From assembly GCF_900142825.1 (NCBI RefSeq), contig NZ_FRCH01000002.1:310001-374000 (forward strand): 64,000 nucleotides of DNA, read 5' to 3'. Below, in pieces: positions 16,596-27,956 of the stretch. The translations under genes were made by a program, and so were the position numbers. Within the stretch, counting starts at the first letter, position 1. Each line of letters starts with the position of its first letter. The notes under the pieces were generated by a model that was not told where the DNA came from, ran no database searches, and saw nothing but the letters and a program-made list of their open reading frames with translations. This stretch comes from Rhodanobacter sp. OK091. GTDB taxonomy: Bacteria > Pseudomonadota > Gammaproteobacteria > Xanthomonadales > Rhodanobacteraceae.

Positions 16596-17782
16596 GGACC
16601 GGTGCGGCTGTGATCAGCGTGGCTGTGCTCGGTCCGGCCCTGATTGGCGTACGGGCTGTGGCTCTGCAGCTCGTCGACATAAGCGTCGACCGCTTGCGCT
16701 TCGCTGGCCAGCGCCGCTGCCACGGCGGCGCGGAAATCCGGGTTCGCCAGGTAGTGCCGCGAGTGCGTGCGCACCGGCAGGAAGCCGCGCGCCAGCTTGT
16801 GCTCGCCTTGCGCGCCGGGTTCGAAGCGGGTCAATTGGTGGGCGATCGCATGCTCGATGCCGCGGTAATAGCACAACTCGAAATGCAGGCCGGGTAGGTC
16901 CACAGACGCGCCCCAGTAGCGTCCGTACAGCACCTTGTTGCTCTGGATGAACAACGCCATCGCGACGATGGTTTCGTCCTGGCGCGCCAGTGCGAGCTGG
17001 GCGGTCCCACCCAGCTCGCCGAGTTGACGGAAGAACGCCGCGGTCAACGCCGCATGGTTGCCCTTCATGTCGAACGTGGTTTCGTACAGCGCGTGCACCT
17101 GCCGCCATTCGTCGCTGCTCAGTGTGTCGCCGCTGCGCCATTCGATGGTCACGCCGCTGGCGGCAACCTGGCTGCGTTCGCGCAGGATGTTCTTGCGCTT
17201 CTTGTGATTGAGCGTGGCGAGAAAAGCAGGAAAGTGGCGGTAACCGTGGTTGTGCCAGTGGAACTGCACATCCGAGCGCGCAAGCCAGTGCGGGTTCGAA
17301 TGACCTTGGCCGAACGCGGCGAGTTCGGTTTCCTGCAGGAAATTCACGTGCACCGACGACAACCCCATCCGGTCGGCTTCGCTGCGCATCGCCTCGACCA
17401 GCGCCCGCTGCAGCATCGGCGTGCGCTCGTCATGGCCGGCCAGCAATCGCGGGCCGGGCACCGGCGAGTAGGGCACGCCGCAGAGCAGCTTGGGATAGTA
17501 CTCGCCGCCGGCGCGTTCCCAGGCGCTGGCCCAGCTCCAGTCGAACACGAACTCGCCGTGCGAATTGCCCTTCAGATATAGCGGCGCGGCCGCGAGCAGC
17601 CGGCCGTTTTCATGAAGGCTCAGATGGTGCGCCTGCCAGCCCCAGTCGGGGCGGATGCAGCCGCCGCGTTCCAGTGCGGCCAGGAAAGCGTGCGACACGA
17701 ACGGGTTCGCGTCGGCGCATAGTGCGTCCCACTCCGCGGCGGGCAGTTCGGTGATCGCGGCGTGGAAGCGGATGTCATGCAT
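16592..17782 (-). CDS. GNAT/FemAB-like family protein (DUF482)
   Basis: A 396-residue protein of the DUF482 family, built of two GNAT-like folds related to peptidoglycan FemAB transferases. Recognisable features are 'NPFVSHAFLAALERGGC' near the N terminus, 'HVNFLQE' and 'ATLNHKKRKNILRERSQV' in the middle, and 'LYGRYWGASVDLPGLHFELC' with 'GAQGEHKLARGF' in the C-terminal part. The acyl acceptor is unknown. It is translationally coupled to aat, an arrangement I would expect to be conserved in this group, but I cannot verify that here. Confidence 0.8.
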   Translation of the reverse strand: MHDIRFHAAITELPAAEWDALCADANPFVSHAFLAALERGGCIRPDWGWQAHHLSLHENGRLLAAAPLYLKGNSHGEFVFDWSWASAWERAGGEYYPKLLCGVPYSPVPGPRLLAGHDERTPMLQRALVEAMRSEADRMGLSSVHVNFLQETELAAFGQGHSNPHWLARSDVQFHWHNHGYRHFPAFLATLNHKKRKNILRERSQVAASGVTIEWRSGDTLSSDEWRQVHALYETTFDMKGNHAALTAAFFRQLGELGGTAQLALARQDETIVAMALFIQSNKVLYGRYWGASVDLPGLHFELCYYRGIEHAIAHQLTRFEPGAQGEHKLARGFLPVRTHSRHYLANPDFRAAVAAALASEAQAVDAYVDELQSHSPYANQGRTEHSHADHSRTGP

Positions 17783-17806
17783 GGCGGAATCGGCCCAACC
17801 GTTGTT

Positions 17807-17898
17807 GTAGGAGTCCGCTCGCGGGCGATGCTTTTGCTTTGATGTCTGATTGGGTAGGGAGATCAGAGCAAAAGCATCGCCCGCGAGCGGGCTCCTAC
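17807..17898. repeat. 92-bp palindromic repeat
   Basis: Arms 17807-17843 and 17862-17898 are inverted copies with about two mismatches in 37 bases, around an ~18-bp loop. The outer 25 bases of each arm match the outer end of the large palindrome at 6706-7412 (GTAGGAGCCCGCT.GCGGGCGATGC). It lies just 3' of trxB and 5' of the next minus-strand gene, so it could form the trxB transcript end or stabilise it. Confidence 0.9.
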
Positions 17899-17906
17899 AA
17901 ACAATA

Positions 17907-18908
<1,002 letters not shown>

Positions 18909-19099
18909 TTATTCGCTGCCACTGCGCCGATGGTTTCCTCATCCGGGGAAAGTCGGCGACAAAGTGGGCGAGCAAGAGGCCACGAATCCGCAAGGATGGG
19001 GAATACACCCGGCCGATTCAAGGTAGGCGACAGATTCAATGACCCACCGCGGCGTCAATGCGATGGATTTACAACGTGCTCCCACAGGATTCTTTCTCC

Positions 19100-20164
19100 A
19101 TGCGTATCGGTATCCCCTCCGAAACCAAGACCCTCGAAGGTCGTGTTGCCCTCGTTCCCGCCGCCGCCGCCGATCTGGTGCGCCGTGGCCATGAAGTGTT
19201 CATCCAGGCTGGTGCGGGTCTGAAGAGCGGCTTTGCCGACGAGGCCTATATCAAGGAAGGCATCAAGATCGTGCCCGATGCTGCGGCCCTGTACGAGGCT
19301 GGCGAGCTGATCGTCAAGGTGAAAGAGCCGGTGGCCGGCGACCTGGCGCTGCTGAAGAAGCATCACCTGCTGTTCTGCTACCTGCATCTGGCCGCCGAAC
19401 CGGCACTGACCCGGAGTCTGCTCGACATCGGCCTGACCGGCATCGCGTTCGAGTCGGTGGAAGAGAACGGTGTGCTGCCGCTACTGTTGCCGATGTCGGT
19501 GATCGCCGGCCGTATCGCGACCCAGATCGGCACCACCTTGCTGCATCGCCCGCAGGGCGGCAAAGGCAAGCTGCTGGGCGGCATGGCCTCCACTCCGCGC
19601 GGCAAGGTCGTCGTGCTCGGTGCCGGCGCCGCCGGTGGTGCCGCCGCCTCGCTGGCCGCCGCTGCGGGCGCCAACGTGGTGGTGTTCGACAAGCGCCAGG
19701 ATCGCCTCGCCGAGATGATGGCGATGGGCCCGAACGTCACCGCGCTTTACGCCTACGAGTCGTCCGTGGCCGAAGAAGTGCGTGACGCCGATATCGTGGT
19801 CGGCGCGGTGCTGGTGCCCAGCGCCAAGGCGCCACGGGTGGTCACCGAAGCCATGGTCAAGACGATGGAGCCGGGCAGCGTGCTGGTGGACATCGCGATC
19901 GACCAGGGCGGCTGCTTCGAGACCTCGAAGCCGACCACCTGGAAGGAGCCGACCTACGACGTGCATGGCGTCACCCACTTCTGCGTCACCAACATGCCCG
20001 GCGCCGTGCCGCAGACCTCGTCGGTGGCGATATCCGCCGCGATCCTGCCGTACGTGCAGCGTCTGGCCGCCGGTAACGAGTGGCGCGAGTTCGCTCCGTT
20101 GAGCGGCGGCATCAATATCGACGGCGGCAAGCTGGTACATCCGGCGTTGCAAGGTATGCTCTGA
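19100..20164 (+). CDS. ald: Alanine dehydrogenase
   Basis: A 354-residue NAD-dependent enzyme that interconverts L-alanine with pyruvate and ammonium. It opens with the family signature '[18 protein letters not shown]' and has the NAD-binding '[21 protein letters not shown]' near residue 170 and '[16 protein letters not shown]' near 260. I start at the ATG at 19100, which matches the family N terminus. It is about fifteen residues shorter than many homologues, but all core motifs are visible. It precedes ftsK by about 45 bp. Confidence 0.95.
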   Translation: MRIGIPSETKTLEGRVALVPAAAADLVRRGHEVFIQAGAGLKSGFADEAYIKEGIKIVPDAAALYEAGELIVKVKEPVAGDLALLKKHHLLFCYLHLAAEPALTRSLLDIGLTGIAFESVEENGVLPLLLPMSVIAGRIATQIGTTLLHRPQGGKGKLLGGMASTPRGKVVVLGAGAAGGAAASLAAAAGANVVVFDKRQDRLAEMMAMGPNVTALYAYESSVAEEVRDADIVVGAVLVPSAKAPRVVTEAMVKTMEPGSVLVDIAIDQGGCFETSKPTTWKEPTYDVHGVTHFCVTNMPGAVPQTSSVAISAAILPYVQRLAAGNEWREFAPLSGGINIDGGKLVHPALQGML

Positions 20165-20208
20165 CCCTGTCTGGAACTAACCAGTCCAAAAAAGGGAAGC
20201 CCTCCAAG

Positions 20209-22536
20209 GTGGCGCGAAGCGCGAACGTCAAACCACAACCGAAGGAAGGCCTCAGCGAGGAGCTGAAGCGCCGGCTGCGTGAAGCCGGCGCTCTGCTATT
20301 GCTGCCGCTGGCGTTGTATCTGCTGGTGTGCCTGTTCAGTTACAACGCCCATGACCCCAGCTGGACGAACGCCGGCCAGCTGGAGCATGCGCGCAATTTC
20401 GGCGGCACGGTGGGCGCCTACGTCGCCGACCTGCTGCGCTGGATCTTCGGCCTGGTGGCCTACTGTTTCCCGCTGCTGCTGCTGTTGCTCGGCGTGCAGG
20501 TGCTGCGCCAGCGCGGCGAGCAGTCGGTGCATCCGTGGGAGCCGGCGCTGCGCCTGATTGGCTTCGTGTTTTTCTTCATCACCGGCCCCGCGCTGCTGTA
20601 CCTCAATTTCCATGACGATCCGGTGCTGCCGCAAGGCGTCGGCGGCATCATCGGTGTCTGGGTCGGCGATGCCTTGCTCAGTGCGTTCGGCGCCAAGGGT
20701 GCGCCGCTGCTGTTGCTTGCGCTGTTTCTGATCGCGGTGACGCTGGCGACCGGGCTGTCATGGTTCAAGGTGATGGACTGGACCGGGCAGGGCGTATTGC
20801 AACTGGTGGGCTGGGCCCGCGGCAAGCTGCGCCAGGCGCCGCAGGCGATGGCCGCGCGGCAGGCTCGCAACGAGCGCGAGGTGGTCAAGAAGGCCGATGC
20901 GGTGAAGCAGGCCAAGCGCGAACCGGTACGCATCGAGCCCGCGCCCGCGCCGGTGACCAAGAGCGAGCGGGCCAAACTCGAAACGCAGATTCCGCTGTTC
21001 GTCGGTGCCTCCACGCCGGGCGAGCTGCCGCCGCTGTCGCTGCTGGACGAGGCGCCGCTCCAGGGGCCGGGCTATTCCGAGGAAACCCTCGAAGTGCTCT
21101 CGCGCCAGGTCGAGTTCAAGCTGAAGGATTTCAAGATCGACGCCAAGGTGGTCGGCGCCTATCCGGGCCCGGTGATCACCCGCTTCGAGATGGAACCGGC
21201 GGCCGGTGTGCGCGGTTCGCAGGTGTCGAGCCTGGACAAGGACATCGCCCGCGGCCTGTCGGTGGTCAGTGTGCGCGTGGTCGACGTGATCCCCGGCAAA
21301 AACGTGATCGGACTGGAAATTCCGAATACCCACAAGCAGATCGTGTACCTGTCGGAGATTCTGCGCTCGGACAAGTACGACCAGCTGAAGTCGCCGCTGG
21401 CGCTGGCGCTGGGCAAGGACATCGGCGGCAGGCCGGTGGTGGTCGACCTGGCCAAGATGCCGCATCTGCTGGTGGCCGGCACTACCGGTTCAGGCAAGTC
21501 GGTGGCGGTCAACGCGATGGTGCTGAGCCTGCTGTACAAGGCCAGCGCGAAAGACGTGCGGATGATCATGATCGATCCGAAGATGCTGGAGCTTTCGGTC
21601 TACGAAGGCATCCCGCACCTGCTGGCGCCGGTGGTCACCGACATGAAGGAAGCCGCCAACGCGCTGCGCTGGTGCGTGGCCGAGATGGAGCGCCGCTACA
21701 AGCTGATGGCCGCGGTCGGCGTGCGCAATCTGGGCGGCTTCAACAAGAAGGTGAAGGACGCCGAGAACGCCGGACAGCCCTTGCTCGATCCGCTGTTCCG
21801 GCCGAATCCGGAGATGCCGAACCTGGCGGCCGAGCCGCTGGAGCCGCTGCCGTACATCGTGATCATCATCGACGAATTCGCCGACATGATGATGATCGTG
21901 GGCAAGAAAGTGGAGGAGCTGATCGCCCGGCTCGCGCAGAAGGCGCGTGCCGCCGGCGTGCATCTGATCCTGGCCACGCAGCGCCCGTCGGTCGACGTGA
22001 TCACCGGCCTGATCAAGGCGAATATCCCGACCCGCATCGCGTTCCAGGTGTCCAGCAAGATCGATTCGCGCACGATTCTCGATCAATCCGGCGCCGAGGC
22101 GTTGCTCGGCCATGGCGACATGCTCTATCTGCCGCCTGGCACCGCCACGCCGGAGCGCGTGCATGGCGCCTTCGTCGACGATCACGAGGTACATCACGTG
22201 GTCGCCTGGCTGAAATCGCAGGGCGCGCCGCAATACATCGAGGGCGTGCTCGAGGAAGTGCAGGCCACCAGCGACGGCAAGTACATCAACGACTCCGGCC
22301 TGCCGCAGGATGGCGAGGAAGGTGGCGGCGATGCCGACACCCAGTTGTACGACAAGGCGGTAGCGATCGTCACACAGACGCGCCGCGCCTCGATCTCCGG
22401 CGTGCAGCGCCACCTGCGCATCGGCTACAACCGCGCCGCGCGGCTGGTCGAGCAGATGGAACAGGACGGCGTCGTCAGTGCCCCGCAGCACAACGGCAAC
22501 CGCGAAGTGCTGGCGCCACCGCCGCCCAAAAATTGA
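20209..22536 (+). CDS. ftsK: DNA translocase FtsK
   Basis: A 775-residue septal DNA translocase that moves the terminus region and activates XerCD. There are about four to five membrane helices (residues ~25-190), a short linker with a Lys/Ala/Pro-rich part (~215-260), then the motor domain with Walker A '[16 protein letters not shown]', Walker B '[15 protein letters not shown]' and '[19 protein letters not shown]'. A C-terminal winged-helix gamma domain follows ('[20 protein letters not shown]'). The linker is short compared with E. coli FtsK, as in many Xanthomonadales. The GTG at 20209 is my best start; no in-frame ATG lies close by. Confidence 0.95.
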   Translation: MARSANVKPQPKEGLSEELKRRLREAGALLLLPLALYLLVCLFSYNAHDPSWTNAGQLEHARNFGGTVGAYVADLLRWIFGLVAYCFPLLLLLLGVQVLRQRGEQSVHPWEPALRLIGFVFFFITGPALLYLNFHDDPVLPQGVGGIIGVWVGDALLSAFGAKGAPLLLLALFLIAVTLATGLSWFKVMDWTGQGVLQLVGWARGKLRQAPQAMAARQARNEREVVKKADAVKQAKREPVRIEPAPAPVTKSERAKLETQIPLFVGASTPGELPPLSLLDEAPLQGPGYSEETLEVLSRQVEFKLKDFKIDAKVVGAYPGPVITRFEMEPAAGVRGSQVSSLDKDIARGLSVVSVRVVDVIPGKNVIGLEIPNTHKQIVYLSEILRSDKYDQLKSPLALALGKDIGGRPVVVDLAKMPHLLVAGTTGSGKSVAVNAMVLSLLYKASAKDVRMIMIDPKMLELSVYEGIPHLLAPVVTDMKEAANALRWCVAEMERRYKLMAAVGVRNLGGFNKKVKDAENAGQPLLDPLFRPNPEMPNLAAEPLEPLPYIVIIIDEFADMMMIVGKKVEELIARLAQKARAAGVHLILATQRPSVDVITGLIKANIPTRIAFQVSSKIDSRTILDQSGAEALLGHGDMLYLPPGTATPERVHGAFVDDHEVHHVVAWLKSQGAPQYIEGVLEEVQATSDGKYINDSGLPQDGEEGGGDADTQLYDKAVAIVTQTRRASISGVQRHLRIGYNRAARLVEQMEQDGVVSAPQHNGNREVLAPPPPKN

Positions 22537-22614
22537 CGGTAAATGGTTCGGTTAAGCCAGCGCGGGCCACACTTCGTACCCATCGCCACGCCATCTCCAT
22601 CTACAGGGAATCCG

Positions 22615-23280
22615 ATGAAACGCTTCGTGCTTGCCGTCACCGCAGTTGTGCTGATGTTGTCGCTAGGCACCGTGGCGCAGGCCGCCAACGGTGCGGCGCG
22701 CACGCGGCTGGATGCCTTCGCCGCCGGCCTGCATTCGCTCACCGGGCAGTTCACCCAGTCGCTGACCGACATCAACGGCCACAGCACCAAGTCCAGTTCC
22801 GGCACGCTGGCGCTGGAAGCTCCGCGCCAATTCCGCTGGGATACGCTGGCGCCGTACAAACAGACCATCGTGGCCGACGGCAGCCGGGTATGGATGTACG
22901 ACCCGGAGCTGGAGCAGGTCACCGTACGCGTGCAGAGCACCGAAGAGGCGCACAGCCCGCTCACCGTGCTGACCGACGTCAAGCAGCTGGACAGGAACTT
23001 CAAGGTCGCCGAGCAGGGCGAGCACGACGGGCTGGTCTGGTTGCGGCTCACCTCCACCGCCAAGGATCCGCAGTTCGACTATGCCGATCTCGGATTCGAC
23101 GCGAACGGCCTGGCGCGCATGACGTTCCGCGACCAGCTCGGCTCCACCACCGACATCCGTTTCTCCGGCTGGCAGCGCAATGCGCCGATTCCGGCGTCCG
23201 CCTTCAATTTCGTGCCGCCGAAGGGCGCCGACGTGATCGGCGACGTGCCGGTAATCACCACTCAGCCGCTGAAGGACTGA
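22615..23280 (+). CDS. lolA: Outer-membrane lipoprotein carrier protein LolA
   Basis: A 221-residue periplasmic chaperone that carries lipoproteins from LolCDE to LolB. A signal peptide is present ('MKRFVLAVTAVVLMLSLGT', cleavage after AQA). The core shows 'GQFTQSLTDINGHSTKSSSG', 'APRQFRWDTLAPYKQTIVAD' and 'VWMYDPELEQVTVRV', the usual LolA pattern with the conserved Arg. The ATG at 22615 begins the signal peptide; the frame is open 24 codons further upstream. It follows ftsK by 78 bp, in the order common in gammaproteobacteria. Confidence 0.95.
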   Translation: MKRFVLAVTAVVLMLSLGTVAQAANGAARTRLDAFAAGLHSLTGQFTQSLTDINGHSTKSSSGTLALEAPRQFRWDTLAPYKQTIVADGSRVWMYDPELEQVTVRVQSTEEAHSPLTVLTDVKQLDRNFKVAEQGEHDGLVWLRLTSTAKDPQFDYADLGFDANGLARMTFRDQLGSTTDIRFSGWQRNAPIPASAFNFVPPKGADVIGDVPVITTQPLKD

Positions 23281-23321
23281 TCCCGCAAGACGGTGTCGCT
23301 ACGAGCTGACGGCGGCGTGCT

Positions 23322-26300
23322 TCAGACCGCCGTGGCGCAACGGTTGCGACCATTGTTCTTGGCCTCGTACAGCGCCTTGTCGGCACGCGACAGCCATTGT
23401 TCGATCGATTCACCCGGACGCAGCGCGGCGATGCCGATGCTGACGGTCACCGGAATCGGGCGCCCGTCGTGGATTACCGTGGTGCCGGCCAGCGCCGCGC
23501 AGATGCGCTCGGTGGTTTCCTGGGCATGTTGCAGGCTGGTGTCGGGCAGGCACAGCACGAATTCCTCGCCGCCGTAGCGCCCGACCAAGTCGCCTTGCCG
23601 GCAGTGCCGCTTTATGACCTCGATCGCGCAGCGGATCACCGTATCGCCGGCCAGGTGACCGTGAGTGTCATTGATACGCTTGAAGCGATCGAGGTCGAAC
23701 AGCGCGATGCACACCGGGCGTCCCTGCGCCTGTTCGCGCACGACCCCGGCCAGCTCCAGAAAACGGCGCCGGTTGTAGACGCCGGTCAGTCCATCGGTGC
23801 TGGCCAGTTCATCGAGACGCTGGTTGGCGGCGAGCAGGTCGCGCGTGTGTTCGTCGATCTGCCGCTGCAGCTGCGCGGCCTGGCGGCGGAGATAGAGCGT
23901 GCGCAGATTGACCAGCATGACCATCAGCCCGATCAGCAGCAGTACGGCAATCAGCCGGCTGATCGCGGTTTCGTACCAGCGTGGTTTGACCGTGATGCCG
24001 ACACGGGTTTCGACGGTCTGGGGCTGCATGCCATGGGTCGCCGCGCGCAGATGCAGACGATAGTCGCCGTGGGGCAGGTTGGTGTAGATGGCGCTGGGCA
24101 GGCTGCCCCTGGGGATCTCGGTCCAGTCGTCGTCGAGGCCTTCCATGCGGTAGCTGTAGGAGGTTTCCAGCGGCGCCTGGTAGTCGAGCAGGGCAAAGTC
24201 CAGTCGCAGGTTCCGGCTGCGCGAATCCAGCTCGAGGGTCTGCCCATCACGGGGAATTTCCCCAAACGGCATCTCGCTGCCGTTGACGATGGCATGGGTG
24301 ATCGTCAGCGGCGCCGCAGCGGTCGCCGGCGCCTGCCATTGCGGCCGGATCACGGTCAATCCGCCCAGGCCCCCGAACAGCAGTTCGCCATCTGGCGCCC
24401 GCGCGGCAGCCGCATAGATGTAACTGCGGATGTGCAGGCCATCGCGCGGGCCGAGGTTGTGCACGCTCCGCATGTCGCTGTCGATCATCGATACGCCGAT
24501 GGAAGTGCTGATCCACAGGTTGCCGCGATCGTCGTCCTGCATGCCGCTGATCTTGTCGTCTGCCAAGCCTTGCGCGACGCCGAGGGTGCGGAAGCGATAA
24601 GGCCCTCCGGGCGAATAGTGATCGATCACTCCCAGCCCGCCGAAGGTACTGACCCACAATCGCTGCTGCGGGTCCAGCATGATCGAGCTGACATAGTTCT
24701 GCGGCAGACTGGACGGGTCGTCGCGATGGTGGGTGAGGTTCTCGAAGCCGTGAGGGTCCAGCGTGCTGTGGTCCGGCGTGCTGTCCGCAATGCTGATGCC
24801 GCGGGTGGTGCCATACCACCAGCTGTCGCCCACGCGGGCGATCGCGCGTACCGTGTCGCTGCTGAGGCTGTTCGGATCACCCGCTTCGTGACCGACATGA
24901 TCGAGCGCCCCGCTGCGCGTGTCGTAGCGATACAAGCCGTCATAGGTGCCGATAAGGATGCGCGAACCGTCCCGTTGCAGACTGAGCACCGGCTTGTTTT
25001 CCAGCGCCGGCAGCGCCAGCGGCCGGATCGCCAGCGCATCGGGCTCGATCCGGGCCAGCCCTTGCGTACCGACCAGGATCGAACCGTCCGCTGCTTCGAC
25101 GAAGGTCTGCACGTCGCGGTGGATCTGGTTGCCGTCCAGCTGCAGATGGCTCATGCGGCCGGCCTTGAGATCGATCATGTCGATCCGGCCCGAGCCCAGG
25201 CCAAGCCAGATGCGGTCGCGTGTGTCGACGTAGATGCCGCGCACGCTGGTGTCGCTGAGCGTGTTCTGTTCCAGCGGTGAAGGCAGCAGCGAGAAGGCCA
25301 GGCGCGCGTTGGGATGGGTGCGGGCGAGGCCGAGATCGGTGGCGACCCAGATGTTGCCCGAACGGTCCAGCAGCAGCGCGCGCACCGAGTCGCCCGGCAG
25401 GGTGGAGGCGATCGCCGCATCGTGCTTGATCTGGCGCAGTTGGGTGTCGCCCACGGTGTACGCGAGCACGCCGCTGCCATCGGTGGCGATCCATATCGTG
25501 TCCGGCGCGACCTGAAGAAAGCCGCGCACCGTGGATTGCTGGGCGCCGTTCCTATAGCCGCTGAAGCCCGGCACCGCGTGCCACTGGCCGTCGGTATCGC
25601 GATAGGCCGCACCGGCTTGTCCGCTGCCTGCCCACAGCCTGCCGGCACGATCCTCGTGGATGGTCCAGATCTGATTGCCCAGCACGCTGGCCACGGCACC
25701 GGCCGGATGCTTCGGCTGCTCGAATGTCGTCGAACCGGCGCGGCGCACGAACAGTCCCTTGTTGTTGCCCAGCCACAGATTGCCGGCGCGATCCTGCATT
25801 ACGCTGAAATTGCGTCGCTCGGTGCCGCCGCCGGTATGCAGCTGAGTAATCGTGTCGGTGCGCAGATCGAGGTGATCCAGTCCCGAATCGGTGGCGATCC
25901 ACACGCCACCGGCATGATCATCGGCGAGGTCGTAGATCTTTCTGTCCGAGGTGCCGCTCGCGCCTATCGGGTAGTTGCGGAACCGATTGGTTGCCGGGTC
26001 GAAGCGTGCCAGTCCGCCCGCGTTGGTGCCTATCAGCAGGCCGCCGTCGGGCAGGGCGAGCAGGCTGCGCACATAGGCGTCGGGCAACCCCGGGTTGTTG
26101 CCGTTGCGGGTGTCGAATGCCTGCGTGCGATAGCCGTCGTAGCGCGCCAGGCCCACCATGCTGCCGACCCAGATCAGGCCGCCCCGATCTTGCGCAACCG
26201 AGGTGATGATCGATTGCGGCAGCCCTTCGGCGGTGCCGGGCCGGTCGAACCAGGGCGCATCGAATGGCGCCCACGGGTCGCTGCCCGCACTGGCGGAACC

Positions 26301-26366
26301 ACACAGGAAAAACAGCAGAACCAACCCGACGAGCCTCAGGAGACTACGGCGGCCCCGGTAACGCAA
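23322..26366 (-). CDS. Diguanylate cyclase with periplasmic beta-propeller sensor
   Basis: A protein of about 1,014 residues: a signal peptide ('RSLLRLVGLVLLFFLCGSAS'), about fourteen two-component-regulator propeller repeats (patterns such as 'DRAGRLWAGS', 'DRSGNIWVATDLGLAR', 'DDRGNLWISTSIGVS'), a Y_Y_Y domain ending near residue 800, one membrane helix ('LIAVLLLIGLMVMLVNLRT'), a short coiled linker and a GGDEF domain. The active loop is GGEEF and an inhibitory RxxD site ('RQGD') lies five residues before it, so it should make cyclic di-GMP with product inhibition. The start is uncertain: TTG at 26366 gives a standard signal peptide, but the frame is open to 26507. The ligand is unknown. Confidence 0.85.
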   Translation of the reverse strand: MRYRGRRSLLRLVGLVLLFFLCGSASAGSDPWAPFDAPWFDRPGTAEGLPQSIITSVAQDRGGLIWVGSMVGLARYDGYRTQAFDTRNGNNPGLPDAYVRSLLALPDGGLLIGTNAGGLARFDPATNRFRNYPIGASGTSDRKIYDLADDHAGGVWIATDSGLDHLDLRTDTITQLHTGGGTERRNFSVMQDRAGNLWLGNNKGLFVRRAGSTTFEQPKHPAGAVASVLGNQIWTIHEDRAGRLWAGSGQAGAAYRDTDGQWHAVPGFSGYRNGAQQSTVRGFLQVAPDTIWIATDGSGVLAYTVGDTQLRQIKHDAAIASTLPGDSVRALLLDRSGNIWVATDLGLARTHPNARLAFSLLPSPLEQNTLSDTSVRGIYVDTRDRIWLGLGSGRIDMIDLKAGRMSHLQLDGNQIHRDVQTFVEAADGSILVGTQGLARIEPDALAIRPLALPALENKPVLSLQRDGSRILIGTYDGLYRYDTRSGALDHVGHEAGDPNSLSSDTVRAIARVGDSWWYGTTRGISIADSTPDHSTLDPHGFENLTHHRDDPSSLPQNYVSSIMLDPQQRLWVSTFGGLGVIDHYSPGGPYRFRTLGVAQGLADDKISGMQDDDRGNLWISTSIGVSMIDSDMRSVHNLGPRDGLHIRSYIYAAAARAPDGELLFGGLGGLTVIRPQWQAPATAAAPLTITHAIVNGSEMPFGEIPRDGQTLELDSRSRNLRLDFALLDYQAPLETSYSYRMEGLDDDWTEIPRGSLPSAIYTNLPHGDYRLHLRAATHGMQPQTVETRVGITVKPRWYETAISRLIAVLLLIGLMVMLVNLRTLYLRRQAAQLQRQIDEHTRDLLAANQRLDELASTDGLTGVYNRRRFLELAGVVREQAQGRPVCIALFDLDRFKRINDTHGHLAGDTVIRCAIEVIKRHCRQGDLVGRYGGEEFVLCLPDTSLQHAQETTERICAALAGTTVIHDGRPIPVTVSIGIAALRPGESIEQWLSRADKALYEAKNNGRNRCATAV

Positions 26367-26599
26367 CGAATTAATGCGTTGTCCGACATGCCGGGTTGAC
26401 GTGTGCAGGTGCGACCTGTCACCACCATCCTTCCTTCTTCCGGAAGGAATCTGCGTCCTCACCTTCACTTGCGTTCTGGCCCCCCCCAGCGGTGCGCTAC
26501 GGATCAAAGCCGCAGCGTGGGGCCATCATAGCGGCAATCCGCGTCATCCCGATGTCAGGGCGGCTAGGGCGTCCCCGGGCATGCCGTATCATGCCCGTC

Positions 26600-27937
26600 A
26601 TGCCACGTTCCATCCCGACGTCCATGCCCGGCCTGTTCGCCGAACCCGACGCGCTCAAGCCGCTGGCCGAACGCATGCGCCCGCGCAGCCTCGACGAGAT
26701 CGTGGGCCAGCAGCGGCTGGTCGGCCCGGACAAGGCGCTGCGCCGCGCGCTGGAGGCCGGCAAGATCCACTCGATGGTGCTGTGGGGGCCGCCCGGTTGC
26801 GGCAAGACCACGCTGGCGCTGCTGGTGGCGCGTTATGCCGACGCGGATTTCCGAGCGATCTCCGCGGTGCTGTCCGGGTTGCCGGATGTGCGCAAGGCGC
26901 TGGCCGAAGCCGAGGTGAACTTCGCCCAGGGACGGCGCACCGTGCTGTTTGTCGACGAGGTGCACCGCTTCAACAAGACCCAGCAGGATGCGTTCCTGCC
27001 GCACATCGAACGCGGTGTGATCATCTTCATCGGCGCCACCACCGAGAACCCGTCGTTCGAACTGAATTCCGCGCTGCTGTCGCGCTGCCGCGTACACGTG
27101 CTGGAGCCGATCTCGACCGACGACATCATTGCCGCGCTCAAGCGCGCGCTGACCGACAGCGAGCGCGGCCTCGGCGAGTTGCAACTGCAGGTGGGTGACG
27201 AATCGCTGGAGTCGATCGCCCAGGCCGCCGACGGCGACGTGCGCCGTGCGCTGACCTTGCTGGAAATCGCCGCCGAGCTGGCCGAAGACCGGCGTATCGA
27301 CGAGGTCACGTTGGCCCAGGTGCTGGCCGACCGAACGCGCCGTTTCGACAAGCAGGGCGAGCAGTTCTACGACCAGATCTCGGCGCTGCATAAATCCGTG
27401 CGCTCGTCCGATCCCGATGCCGCCGTGTACTGGCTGTGCCGCATGCTCGACGGCGGCGTCGATCCGCTGTACCTGGCGCGGCGGATGACCCGCATGGCGG
27501 TGGAGGACGTCGGCCTCGCCGAGCCCCGCGCCTGGCGCATGGCGCTGGACGCGTGGGATACCTATGAACGCCTGGGCAGCCCGGAAGGCGAGTTGGGCCT
27601 GGCCCAGCTGGCGATCTGGCTGGCGATCTCGCCCAAGAGCAACGCCGCGTACATGGCCTACAACAAGGCCCGCGCCGCGGTGCGCGACGGCGGCACGCTG
27701 GAAGTGCCGATGCACTTGCGCAACGCACCGACGACATTGATGAAAGGCCTCGGTTACGGTAAGGGCTATCAATACGACCACGATGCCGAAGGCGGCATCG
27801 CGCTGGACCAGCAATGCCTGCCCGACGCACTTGCCGGCAGCGTGTTCTACGAACCGGTCGAGCGTGGCCTTGAATTGCAGTTGCGCGAGAAGCTGCTGGC
27901 ACTGCGCGCCGCTCGCGAGAAGGCGCGCGGCAAATAA
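26600..27937 (+). CDS. rarA: Replication-associated recombination protein A (MgsA/RarA AAA+ ATPase)
   Basis: A 445-residue AAA+ ATPase related to clamp loaders and RuvB that acts at stalled forks. It shows 'LAERMRPRSLDEIVGQQRLV', Walker A 'WGPPGCGKTTLA', Walker B 'TVLFVDEVHRFNKTQQDAFL', sensor 1 'FIGATTENPSFELNSALLSR' and the family-specific C-terminal region ('GLGYGKGYQYDHDAEGG'). I start at the ATG at 26600; ATGs at 26591 and 26624 are alternatives. Length is typical. In Xanthomonadales rarA usually follows lolA directly; here the diguanylate cyclase gene is interposed. Confidence 0.95.
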   Translation: MPRSIPTSMPGLFAEPDALKPLAERMRPRSLDEIVGQQRLVGPDKALRRALEAGKIHSMVLWGPPGCGKTTLALLVARYADADFRAISAVLSGLPDVRKALAEAEVNFAQGRRTVLFVDEVHRFNKTQQDAFLPHIERGVIIFIGATTENPSFELNSALLSRCRVHVLEPISTDDIIAALKRALTDSERGLGELQLQVGDESLESIAQAADGDVRRALTLLEIAAELAEDRRIDEVTLAQVLADRTRRFDKQGEQFYDQISALHKSVRSSDPDAAVYWLCRMLDGGVDPLYLARRMTRMAVEDVGLAEPRAWRMALDAWDTYERLGSPEGELGLAQLAIWLAISPKSNAAYMAYNKARAAVRDGGTLEVPMHLRNAPTTLMKGLGYGKGYQYDHDAEGGIALDQQCLPDALAGSVFYEPVERGLELQLREKLLALRAAREKARGK

Positions 27938-27956
27938 TCATGGCGCGTTTGCCGTG

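Noticed and set aside
26367-26507. N-terminal extension of the diguanylate cyclase frame
   Set aside because: The extra residues precede a complete signal peptide and show no conserved pattern or ribosome-binding site, so I do not count them as coding, although the true start is not proven.
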